Source: an uncultured Synechococcaceae cyanobacterium
GTDB lineage: Bacteria; Cyanobacteriota; Cyanobacteriia; PCC-6307; Cyanobiaceae
Length of the DNA stretch: 53,708 nucleotides
Direction: 5' to 3'
Assembly (NCBI GenBank): GCA_902537395.1
Contig: CACBBE010000004.1
Location: forward strand, 1-53,708
The notes beneath the pieces were generated by a model. It did no database searches. It was given only the letters and a program-made list of their open reading frames with translations, and was not told where the DNA came from. The position numbers were made by a program, and so were the translations under genes. Of the stretch, positions 33,376 to 42,482 are shown piece after piece; the stretch's first letter is position 1; each line of letters opens with the position of its first letter.

Positions 33376-33756
33376 TTATTTTGGTTCCCTTATTGCAGTA
33401 ATAATTAATCCACCTATCAATGCGAGATTCATAAATACTGCTCTTTGATGAAAAGGAAATATATGAAAAATTATTGTTGTAGGAATAATAAATAGTAATA
33501 AAAAGACTGAACCGATTTTTTGATTTTCCCCAAATATAAAAAATCCAGAACCCAAGATAAGACATATAATTGCTCCCACGAGAAGAATAGATGAAATTGG
33601 TTCTGGAATACCTTTTGAAGAGATATATTCAACTGTTCTCTCAAAATCATTTATTTTGCCTGGTATTGCCGAGATAAATATTGCTGAAATTGATACTCTT
33701 GAAAAAAAATCTAAAAAAGATTTGATCCTTTTATTTTTCAAAAAAGAAATTTTCAT
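33376..33756 (-). CDS. DoxX family membrane protein
   Basis: A 126-residue protein with four membrane segments. FSRVSISAIFISAIPGKIND, VGAIICLILGSGFFIFG, FLLLFIIPTTIIFHIFPFHQ and NLALIGGLIITA fit the DoxX/SURF4 pattern, including the FH-x5-FH region. Family roles include quinone- or thiol-linked processes. It is single and flanked by orphan genes. Confidence 0.75.
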   Translation of the reverse strand: MKISFLKNKRIKSFLDFFSRVSISAIFISAIPGKINDFERTVEYISSKGIPEPISSILLVGAIICLILGSGFFIFGENQKIGSVFLLLFIIPTTIIFHIFPFHQRAVFMNLALIGGLIITAIREPK

Positions 33757-33951
33757 AACCTTATTATAAGAATTAGAATTTATACGTTTGATAAATACTT
33801 AATTAGTCTGAAATACTTTTAAATTTTTCTCAAAGAAGTCTAGCTGAATTTATAGAAATCTTATAATTAATGTGAATCTTATTAAGGTAATTAATAGAAA
33901 TTTATGAATTGTCTTTTTATATTTATGAAATAATAAATCTAATTAAAATAA

Positions 33952-34428
33952 ATGTTTAAAAAATTTCTTTTAACTTCTTTTTTACTTTTAAGTTCCCTTT
34001 TAACTATATATCCTTCAAAAAAAGAAAATACTAAATTTTTGGATTATTGTTATTCTTTAGAAAAAATAATTTCTAGAAATACAGTAGAAAAAAATAAGAA
34101 TTTATCTAAGAATTTTAGGCCTTTAGCAAAAGATATTGCTCTATTTGGGACTAAAAAAACTAAAGGGACTTTCGCTAATAAGATAATTGATCAATATAAA
34201 AATTCAAAAAAATTATTTATTATTACTTTTGTTCCAAACAAAATTTATTGTTTATCAGGATATTGGATAGAGACGGTAAGTCCAGGAAAATTTGAATCAA
34301 TTCTTTATGAGAAAACCAAAAGAAAAATAAATGAATATAAGAATACTAAAAAAGAAGTAGATGAATTTATTAAAGGAATTAATTTAGAATATAAATCTAT
34401 AAAAAAAGAGATTAATGATTTTTTTTAG
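33952..34428 (+). CDS. Secreted lysine-rich protein, 158 aa
   Basis: An N-terminal hydrophobic stretch MFKKFLLTSFLLLSSLLTIY acts as signal peptide or anchor. The mature part is very Lys-rich with two cysteines (LDYCYSLE, KIYCLSGYW) and a predicted C-terminal coiled helix (KRKINEYKNTKKEVDEFIKG). No family recognised. The signal peptide differs from the shared LLAALALPT type used elsewhere in the island. Confidence 0.6.
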   Translation: MFKKFLLTSFLLLSSLLTIYPSKKENTKFLDYCYSLEKIISRNTVEKNKNLSKNFRPLAKDIALFGTKKTKGTFANKIIDQYKNSKKLFIITFVPNKIYCLSGYWIETVSPGKFESILYEKTKRKINEYKNTKKEVDEFIKGINLEYKSIKKEINDFF

Positions 34429-34459
34429 AAAGTTAAAATTTTTTTCCAATAAAATTAAT

Positions 34460-34615
34460 TTATTTTGACTTTCTAGTTCCTCCATAGGAATAATTTTTAT
34501 GTGTAGAAATTAGATCCCAACATTCTTTACAACAAAAAATCCAGTTCGTATGAATTATGGATTTAACTCTGTAATGAGTTTTATCTGGCTTATGACATAA
34601 ATCACATTTTTTCAT
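34460..34615 (-). CDS. Small zinc-finger-like protein, 51 aa
   Basis: MKKCDLCHKPDKTHYRVKSI, IHTNWIFCCKECWDLISTHK, NYSYGGTRKSK. Two Cys pairs (CDLC-H and CCKEC) spaced like a treble-clef or ribbon zinc site. The conserved layout supports a real gene despite its size. Function unknown. Confidence 0.65.
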   Translation of the reverse strand: MKKCDLCHKPDKTHYRVKSIIHTNWIFCCKECWDLISTHKNYSYGGTRKSK

Positions 34616-34960
34616 TTATCTATTAATTTTTTAATTTATTTTAGATATGCAAAAGTATGATTTAAAAGATTCACGAAAAAAATTTTATCGTGTCATTGTA
34701 TAAATGCATTCTACACATCCTCAAGCAAAGCATTGGTTTTGATGAGTAAGGTTATTTTAATTACCGGATAAAAATTTCTAATTTTTACTTTTTAAAATTT
34801 TTTTAGGCAACCTCTATATTTATATAAAATTTATTAGACATTTTATATGGCTTTCATTAAAAATAAATATTAGATTATACATCTAAATTAGAACTTTAAA
34901 AAGAAACTCACGAATCATATTTAATTAATTTTATTATGATTTTAATGATTTTTATATAGT

Positions 34961-35104
34961 ATGAACATTTACTTATTCTGGATATTGTTCTTAGCTCTAT
35001 GGGCAATAGTTCCCTTAATGATTTTTAAAGGTAGGGTAGATGAAGCTCCTAAGATTCAGACTTCACCAAAAGTCAAAGAAAAGGAAAAAGGTTGGTTTAA
35101 TTAA
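34961..35104 (+). CDS. Small membrane protein, 47 aa
   Basis: MNIYLFWILFLALWAIVPLM, IFKGRVDEAPKIQTSPKVKE, KEKGWFN. One N-terminal transmembrane helix and a soluble charged tail. No ribosome-binding site is obvious. Unknown function. Confidence 0.5.
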   Translation: MNIYLFWILFLALWAIVPLMIFKGRVDEAPKIQTSPKVKEKEKGWFN

Positions 35105-35403
35105 AGGAAATTTCACTTTAATCTAAATATTTTTAGAAGTTGTTTTTATAATTAAAAATCAGTAAACTTTAAATATAAAAATTCAAATATTCTAAAATTT
35201 TACACTTAATTGTTTTTGAGCAAAGCCATTAATACATGATTTCATTTCCATAATATCTAGTGGTCATATTTTTAAATATTGGGCTTATATAAGATAAATT
35301 AAGAGTCATTATTTTGGCAGAATTAAAATAGATGAAAAAATTCATAAATTATTCATCTAAAAGCAGATTTTAGCTAATTTTTATAATTTTCAAAAATGTA
35401 ATT
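35105..35403. other. Intergenic, nothing recognised
   Basis: AT-rich gap of 299 bp without a credible frame, repeat or terminator. Confidence 0.4.
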
Positions 35404-36576
35404 TTAAAGACTTTTTAAACCTTCTTTAGAGAAAAAACTCAAAATAAATAATGAGATAATTGCAGCCATGTAGCCAGATATATTTAAAAATGGTGGAAGT
35501 ATTAGCGGAAGAACAATAATTATTTTTAAAGAAGGTTTTATTTTTTCATAACTAAAAATAAAGAGAGGAACGTACCAGAATAAACCCATAATCCATGATA
35601 TTGGGTTAATTATATTAATCCAATTCATGATTGTAAAAAAGCATAACGATATTGAATATTTTGCGTACTTAAAGAGGCAAATTAGAGCCCCAATAATTCC
35701 AATTATTCCGCTCAAAAATAAATTATTAGATAATAAGGGATTAGCAAATCCAAAAACAAAAAAATGAGAATGAAATAAATTTCTAGCATCGGATGTTCTC
35801 ACCATCATAGAATCTTTGATAACACCTATATTGTTTGGAAGTTCTTTTAAATCTCCTAATGGCATTCGATTCCATGGAATCATTAATCTCTCGATAAATG
35901 ATTGCCTCCATTCCAGCGGACATAAAGTTAGATTTAAAAAGTAAAGTATTAGTAATGAAGAAATTAGATATATGAAGAATTTCTTTTTTCTAAAACTTTT
36001 AATAAAGGCGAGCCCTAATAATAAAGGAAATACTTTGATAAATCCCATAATTGCGATCATGCTGGCACTTAAAAAGATCTTATCTTGTTTATAAAAATAT
36101 AAAGACATCAATGCCATGCAAACTATTAAAATCTCTACTTGGCCTCTTGATATGATTGCCAGAAATGGGAAACTTATTCCAACAATAATTAAAGAATAAG
36201 GATTAATAAAAAAAATTCTTTTTTTTATAACAAAAAAAGTTATTAATGAAATACTTAGAAGAGAAATAAAATTAAAAATATTTTTTGAAAGTTCATAAGG
36301 TAAAGTTGCAAGAGGTGTAAAAAAATAGGATGCTAATGGTGGATATTTCCAACCAGAAAATTTATATAGTTCAGAATTAATCGGCCCATAGAAATCACTA
36401 CTTAAGGAGATATGATTTAAGTAGGGATTGAGATTATTTAGCACAGATTTTCCTGCTAAATAAAAGGCTCTATAGTCAATAGCATAGGTTTCATTACTTA
36501 TATAAAAAATAAGAAATATAGGACTAAGAGCAATAATATATTTATCCCATTCGATTTTCTTTTTAATACTATTCAT
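35404..36576 (-). CDS. GT87-like polytopic glycosyltransferase (DUF2029)
   Basis: A 390-residue protein with about ten hydrophobic segments. The first loop has IDYRAFYLAGKSVLNNLNPY and FSGWKYPPLASYFFTPLATL, the D-x-R/YPP features of GT-C family GT87 mannosyltransferases that use polyprenyl-phosphate sugars. It is divergent from the GT2/GtrA gene (68 bp), which could make such lipid-linked donors. Inferred role: cell-surface glycan assembly. Confidence 0.78.
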   Translation of the reverse strand: MNSIKKKIEWDKYIIALSPIFLIFYISNETYAIDYRAFYLAGKSVLNNLNPYLNHISLSSDFYGPINSELYKFSGWKYPPLASYFFTPLATLPYELSKNIFNFISLLSISLITFFVIKKRIFFINPYSLIIVGISFPFLAIISRGQVEILIVCMALMSLYFYKQDKIFLSASMIAIMGFIKVFPLLLGLAFIKSFRKKKFFIYLISSLLILYFLNLTLCPLEWRQSFIERLMIPWNRMPLGDLKELPNNIGVIKDSMMVRTSDARNLFHSHFFVFGFANPLLSNNLFLSGIIGIIGALICLFKYAKYSISLCFFTIMNWINIINPISWIMGLFWYVPLFIFSYEKIKPSLKIIIVLPLILPPFLNISGYMAAIISLFILSFFSKEGLKSL

Positions 36577-36644
36577 CCTTATTTTATTTCTTTTAGCATT
36601 ACATTAAGATACTATAAAGTAATTAGGTTTAATAGTCCAAAGTA

Positions 36645-37736
36645 ATGATATCGATAGTGATACCTACATTTAATGAAGTACAAAATATAATACCTCTTAT
36701 AAAAAATTTAATTGTCTTAATAAGTGATTTTGAATATGAAATTATAGTTGTTGATGATGATTCTCCAGATGGAACTTCCGAAGAGGTAAATAAATATATG
36801 AAGTTGAATAATAGAATTAAATTAATAACAAGAATTGGTAGGTCTGGTTTATCTAGTGCTATTAAAGAAGGTTTAATTTTCTCTCAGGGGAAATATATAT
36901 TAGTTCTTGATGGTGATGGTCAACATCATCCTTCTTTTGTATTAGATATGTTAAATGTAATTAATAAAAAAAAATCTGATATTGTCATTGGAAGTAGGTT
37001 TCTTAATAAATCTAAATTAGAGGGGTTATCAAATAAAAGAACTCTAGGATCAAATATTTCTAATAAACTAGCCCGAATATCTTTGCATAGAAATTACTCA
37101 AAATTAACCGATTATTTAAGTGGATGTTTTTGCTTAGATAGAGAAAAGACTAAGAAATTTATAAGAAAAATCGAAATTAATGGATTTAAATTTTTGTATG
37201 AATTACTTGCTTTAAGTAAGGGCAATCTAGAGGTGAATGAGGTCCCATTGATTTTTAAGGAGAGAAGATTTGGTAATTCAAAATTAGACTTAGCTATAAT
37301 TTGGGATTTTCTCGTTTCAATTATTCATAACCTGATTTTCAGATTATTACCTAGAAGGGCAATAAGTTTTGGACTAGTTGGCATTTCTGGAGTTTTTGTT
37401 CAACTTTTTATTTCTTCATTTTTAGTAGAAATTCTTCTTTTTGACTTCTATAGGGCATTACCTTTTGCAATAGTATCTGCTGCAACATCTAACTTTTTAA
37501 TTAATAATCAGGTAACTTTTCGCTCTGAGAGGTTAAAGAATTCAGCTTTATTAATTGGTCTTTTCAAATTTCTTATCGTTGCCTCATTACCTGTAATTGC
37601 CAATATAGGGATAACTACAGCTTTCTATAGATATATATCGGCAGATACATTTATAGCGCAGATTGCTGGTATAGCAATTGTTTATGCTTGGAATTATTTG
37701 GCCAGTGCTTCATTTGTATGGAAAAAATCAATTTAA
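36645..37736 (+). CDS. GT2 glycosyltransferase fused to GtrA-like domain
   Basis: A 363-residue protein. The N-terminal GT-A domain has SIVIPTFNEVQNIIPLI, VVDDDSPDGTSEEV and LDGDGQHHPSFVLDML (DxD equivalent), like dolichol-phosphate mannosyltransferase. From about 240 a GtrA-type four-helix membrane domain follows (FGLVGISGVFVQLFISSFLV, SNFLINNQVTFRSE). Likely makes polyprenyl-phosphate sugar and moves it across the membrane. It is 10 bp upstream of the permease gene, so probably one transcript. Confidence 0.85.
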   Translation: MISIVIPTFNEVQNIIPLIKNLIVLISDFEYEIIVVDDDSPDGTSEEVNKYMKLNNRIKLITRIGRSGLSSAIKEGLIFSQGKYILVLDGDGQHHPSFVLDMLNVINKKKSDIVIGSRFLNKSKLEGLSNKRTLGSNISNKLARISLHRNYSKLTDYLSGCFCLDREKTKKFIRKIEINGFKFLYELLALSKGNLEVNEVPLIFKERRFGNSKLDLAIIWDFLVSIIHNLIFRLLPRRAISFGLVGISGVFVQLFISSFLVEILLFDFYRALPFAIVSAATSNFLINNQVTFRSERLKNSALLIGLFKFLIVASLPVIANIGITTAFYRYISADTFIAQIAGIAIVYAWNYLASASFVWKKSI

Positions 37737-37746
37737 ATATTTGAAT

Positions 37747-38943
37747 ATGGAGGCTAACTTTATGTTTTTAAAAATAATAAGGAGCGAGTTGAGGAAAGTA
37801 ATAATCAAAATCCCACTTGTTGATCGTTGGTTAATTAGTCAATTACTGCCACCGATGTTGTTTGCAATTGGAGCATTTACTGCGGTGAGCTTAAGCGTAG
37901 GAATTATGTTTGATTTAGTTAGGAAAATAGTTGAATTTGGATTGCCACTTCAAATCGCTTTGAAAATATTAATTTTAAAACTACCTGGTTTTCTTGTCTT
38001 ATCTTTTCCTATGTCAATGCTTCTGTCTACATTGCTTGCATATGGAAAACTATCTTCTAATTCGGAATTGACAGCCCTAAAGAGTTTAGGATTTACCAAT
38101 ATAAGAATAATTATACCTGCAGTTTTTCTTTCATTATTTATGACATTTATAACTTTTAATTTTAATGATAGTCTTGTACCTATTTCGAATAGAGTGGCGG
38201 AAAATACTATGAGATCATCTTTAGGAACAGCTTTAAGTTCGGAAGAGGGGAAACATATAATGTTTTCTAGATACGGTTCACAAATTGATTCTTCTAATCA
38301 AATTTCAAAAAGTAATGAAAACTTAACGCATATTTTTTATGCAAAATTTTTTCGTAATAATTTTATGGAAGAGGTAACTCTTATTGATTATTCAAGACTA
38401 GGCATTGAACAAACTCTTAAAGCAAAAAAAGGAGAATTTGATCAAGATAATAATCTTTGGATCTTTTATGATGGCCGGTTAACGATTGCTCAAGACGACG
38501 GAACAGTAAGTTTTATTAATTTCAACAGATATAAATATCCTTTTGGAGAAGGCCCAAGGGAGTTAGCAAAAGTACCCTCTGACGCTAATGATATGTCATT
38601 AAAAGAAGCAAAAATGGCAGAAGCAATTTATCAAAAATCTGGCAATATAAAAGAAGCGAGAAGGATGCGAGTAAGAATACAAGAAAAATTTACTCTTCCA
38701 GCAGCTTGCTTAGTCTTTGGTTTAATTGGAAGTGGTCTTGGTGTAAGATCAATTTCAAGATCATCAAAGAGTCAAGGCTTTGGAGTTAGTGTCTTACTAA
38801 TATTTGCTTATTATGTTTTATCTTTTTTTTCAAGCTCACTTGGAGTAAAGGGGATTTTAAATCCCTTTGTAGCAGCATGGGCTCCTGTATTTCTATCTAT
38901 AACATTGGCGTTATTCATAGTTAAAAGAGCAAGTAAAATTTAA
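37747..38943 (+). CDS. LptF/LptG (YjgP/YjgQ) family permease
   Basis: A 398-residue protein from the ATG at 37747 (MEANFMFLKII); a longer in-frame extension to 37678 would overlap the GT2 gene by 59 bp and is less likely. DRWLISQLLPPMLFAIGAFT, FLVLSFPMSMLLSTLLAYGK and a C-terminal triple helix (LPAACLVFGLIGSGLGVRS) flank a beta-rich periplasmic domain. LptF/G export lipopolysaccharide with LptB2. One copy of the pair is seen here. Confidence 0.85.
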   Translation: MEANFMFLKIIRSELRKVIIKIPLVDRWLISQLLPPMLFAIGAFTAVSLSVGIMFDLVRKIVEFGLPLQIALKILILKLPGFLVLSFPMSMLLSTLLAYGKLSSNSELTALKSLGFTNIRIIIPAVFLSLFMTFITFNFNDSLVPISNRVAENTMRSSLGTALSSEEGKHIMFSRYGSQIDSSNQISKSNENLTHIFYAKFFRNNFMEEVTLIDYSRLGIEQTLKAKKGEFDQDNNLWIFYDGRLTIAQDDGTVSFINFNRYKYPFGEGPRELAKVPSDANDMSLKEAKMAEAIYQKSGNIKEARRMRVRIQEKFTLPAACLVFGLIGSGLGVRSISRSSKSQGFGVSVLLIFAYYVLSFFSSSLGVKGILNPFVAAWAPVFLSITLALFIVKRASKI

Positions 38944-39054
38944 TATTTCATTTAGGTCTTAATCAAACAAAACTAATTTTTAAGATTCTATTTACAAAAT
39001 TAACCATTGAAATCCACCTCTTTTTGTGTTTTCTTAGGGAATAGTCAGTAATCT

Positions 39055-39168
39055 ATGAAATCTAAAACATTAATAAAAAAATGTAACTGCATCCATTGCC
39101 TTGAGAAACAAGAACAAATAAATCGTTCAAAAGAATACTGGTCAAAAGTTTTATTAATTAAAGGTTAA
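39055..39168 (+). CDS. Small Cys-rich protein, 37 aa
   Basis: MKSKTLIKKCNCIHCLEKQE then QINRSKEYWSKVLLIKG. A KKCNCIHCLEK motif with three cysteines and a histidine may bind metal. The size is near noise, but the composition is distinctive. Unknown function. Confidence 0.45.
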   Translation: MKSKTLIKKCNCIHCLEKQEQINRSKEYWSKVLLIKG

Positions 39169-39210
39169 TTTTAAGAAAAAATAGCTGTGCTGTTTTTCTT
39201 GTAAGCCTCA

Positions 39211-39240
39211 TCGATTTAATACAATTTTTAATCGAGCTTT
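39211..39240. terminator. Possible terminator hairpin
   Basis: TCGATT (39211-39216) and AATCGA (39230-39235) form a 6-bp stem followed by GCTTTTT. It would end transcripts from the 37-codon gene. Confidence 0.4.
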
Positions 39241-39313
39241 TTAAAGTACATTATTTATAGATGATAATAAAGTTTTTGATTTTTAATTTTCTTCCTCATC
39301 TTAATTAATCTAA

Positions 39314-39415
39314 TTACTTAGCCTTTTGATTTTTCTTGTAGATAATATTTTCTCTATTTAAAAGAAAAAGAATAATAAGAATGAAAGAGGGGATGAGGAT
39401 AAAATCTAAAGACAT
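39314..39415 (-). CDS. Small membrane peptide, 33 aa
   Basis: MSLDFILIPSFILIILFLLN then RENIIYKKNQKAK: a single transmembrane helix and basic tail. Weak evidence beyond the membrane pattern. Unknown function. Confidence 0.4.
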   Translation of the reverse strand: MSLDFILIPSFILIILFLLNRENIIYKKNQKAK

Positions 39416-39869
39416 ACTTTTTGAACTTTATATTTTTTATTTAGCAATAAATAAATTTATTGACATTTTTATAAAAACTGAAAATTAATTTTTTAGAAAA
39501 ATATTTTATTTAAATAGGTTTATTTATTTGCTTTTAAAATTGAAAGAGCTTGCAGTATCCCAACGGCAAGCTCATGACGACTTAGTTAATTCAGATTATC
39601 TGATGTTAACCAGCTAAGCACTTCCTAAATGCTATTAATATCTTACTAAGTAAAATTACTTACTGTGAGTATAAATGCTTATTTATAATGAATTATTTGA
39701 AAATTTAATGAATATGAAGTGTTCTAATGAAAAATTTTGTGCACTTTAAAATTTTTTAAACAAATATGTCACATATTGACCCTTAGATAAGCAGAGGCGG
39801 AGCATGGGAGGCTTTGGTTTACATAAGTTAATATTTGTGTTACTTTAGTTTACAATTATCAACTTTTTA
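39416..39869. other. Intergenic upstream of Hli gene, with one strong hairpin
   Basis: No gene accepted. A perfect 8-bp stem GAGCTTGC/GCAAGCTC (39546-39553, 39566-39573) lies in an otherwise AT-rich stretch and could belong to a small RNA; a 25-codon TTG frame overlaps it. The Hli promoter should lie within the last 80 bp. Confidence 0.4.
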
Positions 39870-40076
39870 ATGACAAAATCAGGAGTTACTACCGAATCAG
39901 GTGGAAGACAGAATATGTTCCCATCAGAAACTAGGCCTTATATTGATGAAACTGTGTCTTACGATGGATATCCTCAAAATGCAGAAAAAGTAAATGGCAG
40001 ATGGGCTATGATTGGCTTTGTTGCATTATTAGGTGCCTATATAACAACAGGACAAATAATTCCAGGAATTTTTTAG
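39870..40076 (+). CDS. hli: High-light-inducible protein (Hli/Scp)
   Basis: A 68-residue single-helix chlorophyll-binding protein. The motif AEKVNGRWAMIGFVALLGAY followed by ITTGQIIPGIF carries the conserved E-x2-N-x-R-x-A-M chlorophyll ligands. An N-terminal tail of about 35 residues (GGRQNMFPSETRP) distinguishes it from the two short copies at 40715-40962. Hli proteins protect photosystem II or its assembly intermediates under excess light. Confidence 0.9.
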   Translation: MTKSGVTTESGGRQNMFPSETRPYIDETVSYDGYPQNAEKVNGRWAMIGFVALLGAYITTGQIIPGIF

Positions 40077-40714
40077 TACCTGAATATCCGTTTTTATAAA
40101 CTTCTTGTTGAAGTTATATTATTTAATTCTTTTAAAAGAAAAATTTTTATCTAAAATTAGATATTAAGAAAAAACAAATAAAAGTTATAGCATTTAGGCT
40201 AAATATCATACCTAGTAATATAAAAACAAATTTTTGCCACTAAATGTTGTCTCCAGTTCAAGCTTTACTCTCATTAAATCCTCTAATTAACTTGATAAAG
40301 ATAGCATCAGTTAACAAATAAATGTAAGTTTTAAACAAAAAAAATAATCAAAAAAATATTTATTTTTAAAATATTATTTTAATATTAATCACTTCCCTAC
40401 CCAAGCTTTCTAAAAGGAAAATTTTTATTCTTTAATATTGTTGCTTATAAACTTAGGTTGAGTTGTTGCCCACTAATATAGCTTATAGAATTAACCCAAA
40501 AATCTCTCAAACCAACTTTTAGTATTAGATATATGCCTCATAACCAAAAGGATTATGATCTAATTTAAGAAATCAGATAAATATTTTTTATACTGAGTAT
40601 TGGTATATTTTGAAATAGAATTATTCAAAACAATGTTAGTAAATACCATTTTTAACGAAAAAAAAAGCCCAATTTAAATTTAAATCAAGCTATTTTAAAG
40701 ATAAAAGATTTATG
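40077..40714. other. Intergenic between Hli genes; minus-strand terminator
   Basis: 638 bp without a credible gene (one 25-codon frame near 40244 is not supported). The right end holds the terminator of the Hli pair (40658-40690). Confidence 0.45.
40658..40690 (-). terminator. Terminator of hli pair
   Basis: On the minus strand GCTTGATTTAAA/TTTAAATTGGGC folds into a long stem with G-T pairs, followed by nine T. It lies 24 bp after the stop of the second Hli gene. Confidence 0.65.
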
Positions 40715-40855
40715 CTAGATAAAACCTGGAATGATTTGGCCTGTAGTTAAATATGCTCCAACAAGAGCAACAAAACCTAACATAGCGAATCTACCGTTAA
40801 GCTTTTCGGCAACGATTTTTTCTTTTTCTACTATTTTTGGCTCGTTATTTTTCAT
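40715..40855 (-). CDS. hli: High-light-inducible protein, 46 aa
   Basis: From the ATG overlapping the previous stop: MKNNEPKIVEKEKIVAEKLN then GRFAMLGFVALVGAYLTTGQ and IIPGFI. The E-x2-N-x-R-x-A-M chlorophyll motif is intact. A longer frame to 40933 is only read-through of the adjacent gene in another frame. It shares TAATG with the upstream hli, so is translationally coupled. Confidence 0.88.
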   Translation of the reverse strand: MKNNEPKIVEKEKIVAEKLNGRFAMLGFVALVGAYLTTGQIIPGFI

Positions 40856-40962
40856 TAGAACCAGCCTGGAACTATCTGGCCTGTAGTGACATATGCACCA
40901 ACTGCTGCAACGAAACCTAACATTGCTGCCCATCCGTTAAAACGTTCTGCTTCTGGAGTCAT
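40855..40962 (-). CDS. hli: High-light-inducible protein, 35 aa
   Basis: MTPEAERFNGWAAMLGFVAA then VGAYVTTGQIVPGWF, a minimal Hli with only the helix and C-terminal TGQIVPG motif. The motif arginine is Trp here (FNGWAAM), a common substitution in short Hli proteins. First gene of the coupled pair. Its size is at the lower limit for the family. Confidence 0.85.
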   Translation of the reverse strand: MTPEAERFNGWAAMLGFVAAVGAYVTTGQIVPGWF

Positions 40963-41205
40963 TTTATTTAAGTAATTTGTTAATAAATATAACATATTTA
41001 TTTAATAATGTAAAGGAAATTAGGAATTATTCCTTGTTTTGCCAGAAAAAATTAAAAGCTGTTACATATATGTGTCGGAATATACCTTATCGTGACGCTT
41101 ATTTTTGTTCTTATTATTTAAATTTGAAAAAAAAATATAAGCTTTTCACCTTTTTTTTAAGAGGTATATCCTCATTTAGAGGTAATTTAAATTAATATAA
41201 AACCA

Positions 41206-41241
41206 GAGTCAGCTAGTAGGGATACAGGCTGACTCTTTTTT
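41206..41241 (+). terminator. Strong terminator without an obvious gene
   Basis: GAGTCAGC/GCTGACTC (41206-41213, 41228-41235) is a perfect 8-bp stem with a T6 tract. The plus-strand frame before it (40977-41195) does not look like protein, so a small RNA starting near 40980-41050 is a candidate. Confidence 0.65.
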
Positions 41242-41319
41242 GAGAATTTTGTGTTTTGACTATAAGTAGTTTTTAGAATTCAAATAATTGCTATTAATTA
41301 ATTAGATATTTATGAATTC

Positions 41320-41484
41320 ATGTCATTAGCTACTTACTACATGCATTTAATTTTTGGAAAGATTCCTTCTCTATTGAGTTCTGATTTAATACTTTATATC
41401 TTGCCTGCTCTGACAATTTCAATATTATTCTTTAGCCTTAAAGTAATGTTTTTCAAGACTCCTAAATTGAGAAAGGTTAACTAA
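41320..41484 (+). CDS. Small membrane protein, 54 aa
   Basis: MSLATYYMHLIFGKIPSLLS, SDLILYILPALTISILFFSL, KVMFFKTPKLRKVN. One strong transmembrane helix and a basic C-terminus. It lies 51 bp upstream of the methyltransferase gene. Function unknown. Confidence 0.5.
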   Translation: MSLATYYMHLIFGKIPSLLSSDLILYILPALTISILFFSLKVMFFKTPKLRKVN

Positions 41485-41535
41485 AAAAGTATTTTAGAAT
41501 TATTCTTTTTACTGAAGCGCCTAATTTTTTTAATT

Positions 41536-42153
41536 TTGGATAATAGACTTTTTTTTCCTGCAACTCAAAGAAATAGAGACTGCATTGGTGATGTGCTATC
41601 CAGAATTATAAAAAAAGGATCAATATTGGAAATCGGTAGTGGCAGTGGCGAACATGGAGTGGTTTTTCAAAAACGCTTTCCTGGAATAATTTGGCAAACA
41701 AGTGACCCAGATTTAGTTCATAGAAAAAGTATAAGTTCTTGGATTGAGTATGAAGACCTAACTAAGAAAATGCCCAAGCCTCTTGAAATTGATGTTGAAA
41801 AAATTCCTTGGAAAATTCCATTGAGATTACTTCATTCTTTGCAAGGAATAGTCTCAATAAATATGATTCATGTAGCACAGTGGTCTTCTACTGAAGCACT
41901 CTTTAGAGAGTCAGGAAAATTACTCAAGAAGGGGCAATTTTTGATTTTGTATGGGCCATTTAAAATATGTAACAAGCATATAAGTAAAAGTAATTATTTT
42001 TTCGATAATTCATTAAAAATGCAAAATGATCTTTGGGGCATAAAAAATCTTGAGGAAGTTTGTGATGAGAGTAAGAAAAATGGTTTTTCTCAAGAAGATA
42101 TTATAGGGATGCCTGCAAATAATTTTTCAATAATTTTCAGAAAAGTTTCTTGA
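41536..42153 (+). CDS. DUF938 SAM-dependent methyltransferase-like protein
   Basis: A 205-residue Rossmann methyltransferase. FPATQRNRDCIGDVLSRI, then SAM motif I ILEIGSGSGEHGVVF (about 34-48), WQTSDPD and SINMIHVAQWSSTEALFRES match DUF938. Substrate unknown. The start is TTG; no ATG is in frame nearby, and MDNRLFFPATQRN agrees with the family beginning. Confidence 0.82.
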   Translation: MDNRLFFPATQRNRDCIGDVLSRIIKKGSILEIGSGSGEHGVVFQKRFPGIIWQTSDPDLVHRKSISSWIEYEDLTKKMPKPLEIDVEKIPWKIPLRLLHSLQGIVSINMIHVAQWSSTEALFRESGKLLKKGQFLILYGPFKICNKHISKSNYFFDNSLKMQNDLWGIKNLEEVCDESKKNGFSQEDIIGMPANNFSIIFRKVS

Positions 42154-42203
42154 TAAGGCAAATACAAATATCAATAACTTATTAAAATCGTCATATTAGA
42201 TGA

Positions 42204-42365
42204 TCAGCCTGATAATTTTTTGCTCCATTCTTTATGCTTTTGATCTAAATCTGAAATTTTTTCGCCTAAACTTAACTGTCTTTCTAATAGTTCAACTTTT
42301 GAAAGTGTTATTTTTTCCGAATAAAATTTAATAGGTTGTTTACCATGCAAATTGTCGCCACTCAT
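42204..42365 (-). CDS. Small soluble protein, 53 aa
   Basis: MSGDNLHGKQPIKFYSEKIT, LSKVELLERQLSLGEKISDL, DQKHKEWSKKLSG. Charged and strongly helical (possible coiled coil at 20-45). Unknown family. It lies between two convergent enzymes and has ordinary local codon use. Confidence 0.55.
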   Translation of the reverse strand: MSGDNLHGKQPIKFYSEKITLSKVELLERQLSLGEKISDLDQKHKEWSKKLSG

Positions 42366-42482
42366 AGAATTACTAAATTTCTAATACTTTCTAAGATGGA
42401 AAATTTCTTATTGCTAATTCTTTAATATTCTTTTCAGATTTGCGCAAATTAATGTGATAAAGAATTGATATTTATCGTGTTT

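Noticed and set aside
40977-41195. 72-codon plus-strand frame upstream of hli
   Set aside because: Composition is not protein-like (no domain, hydrophobic-to-basic noise); a small RNA ending at 41241 explains the terminator better.
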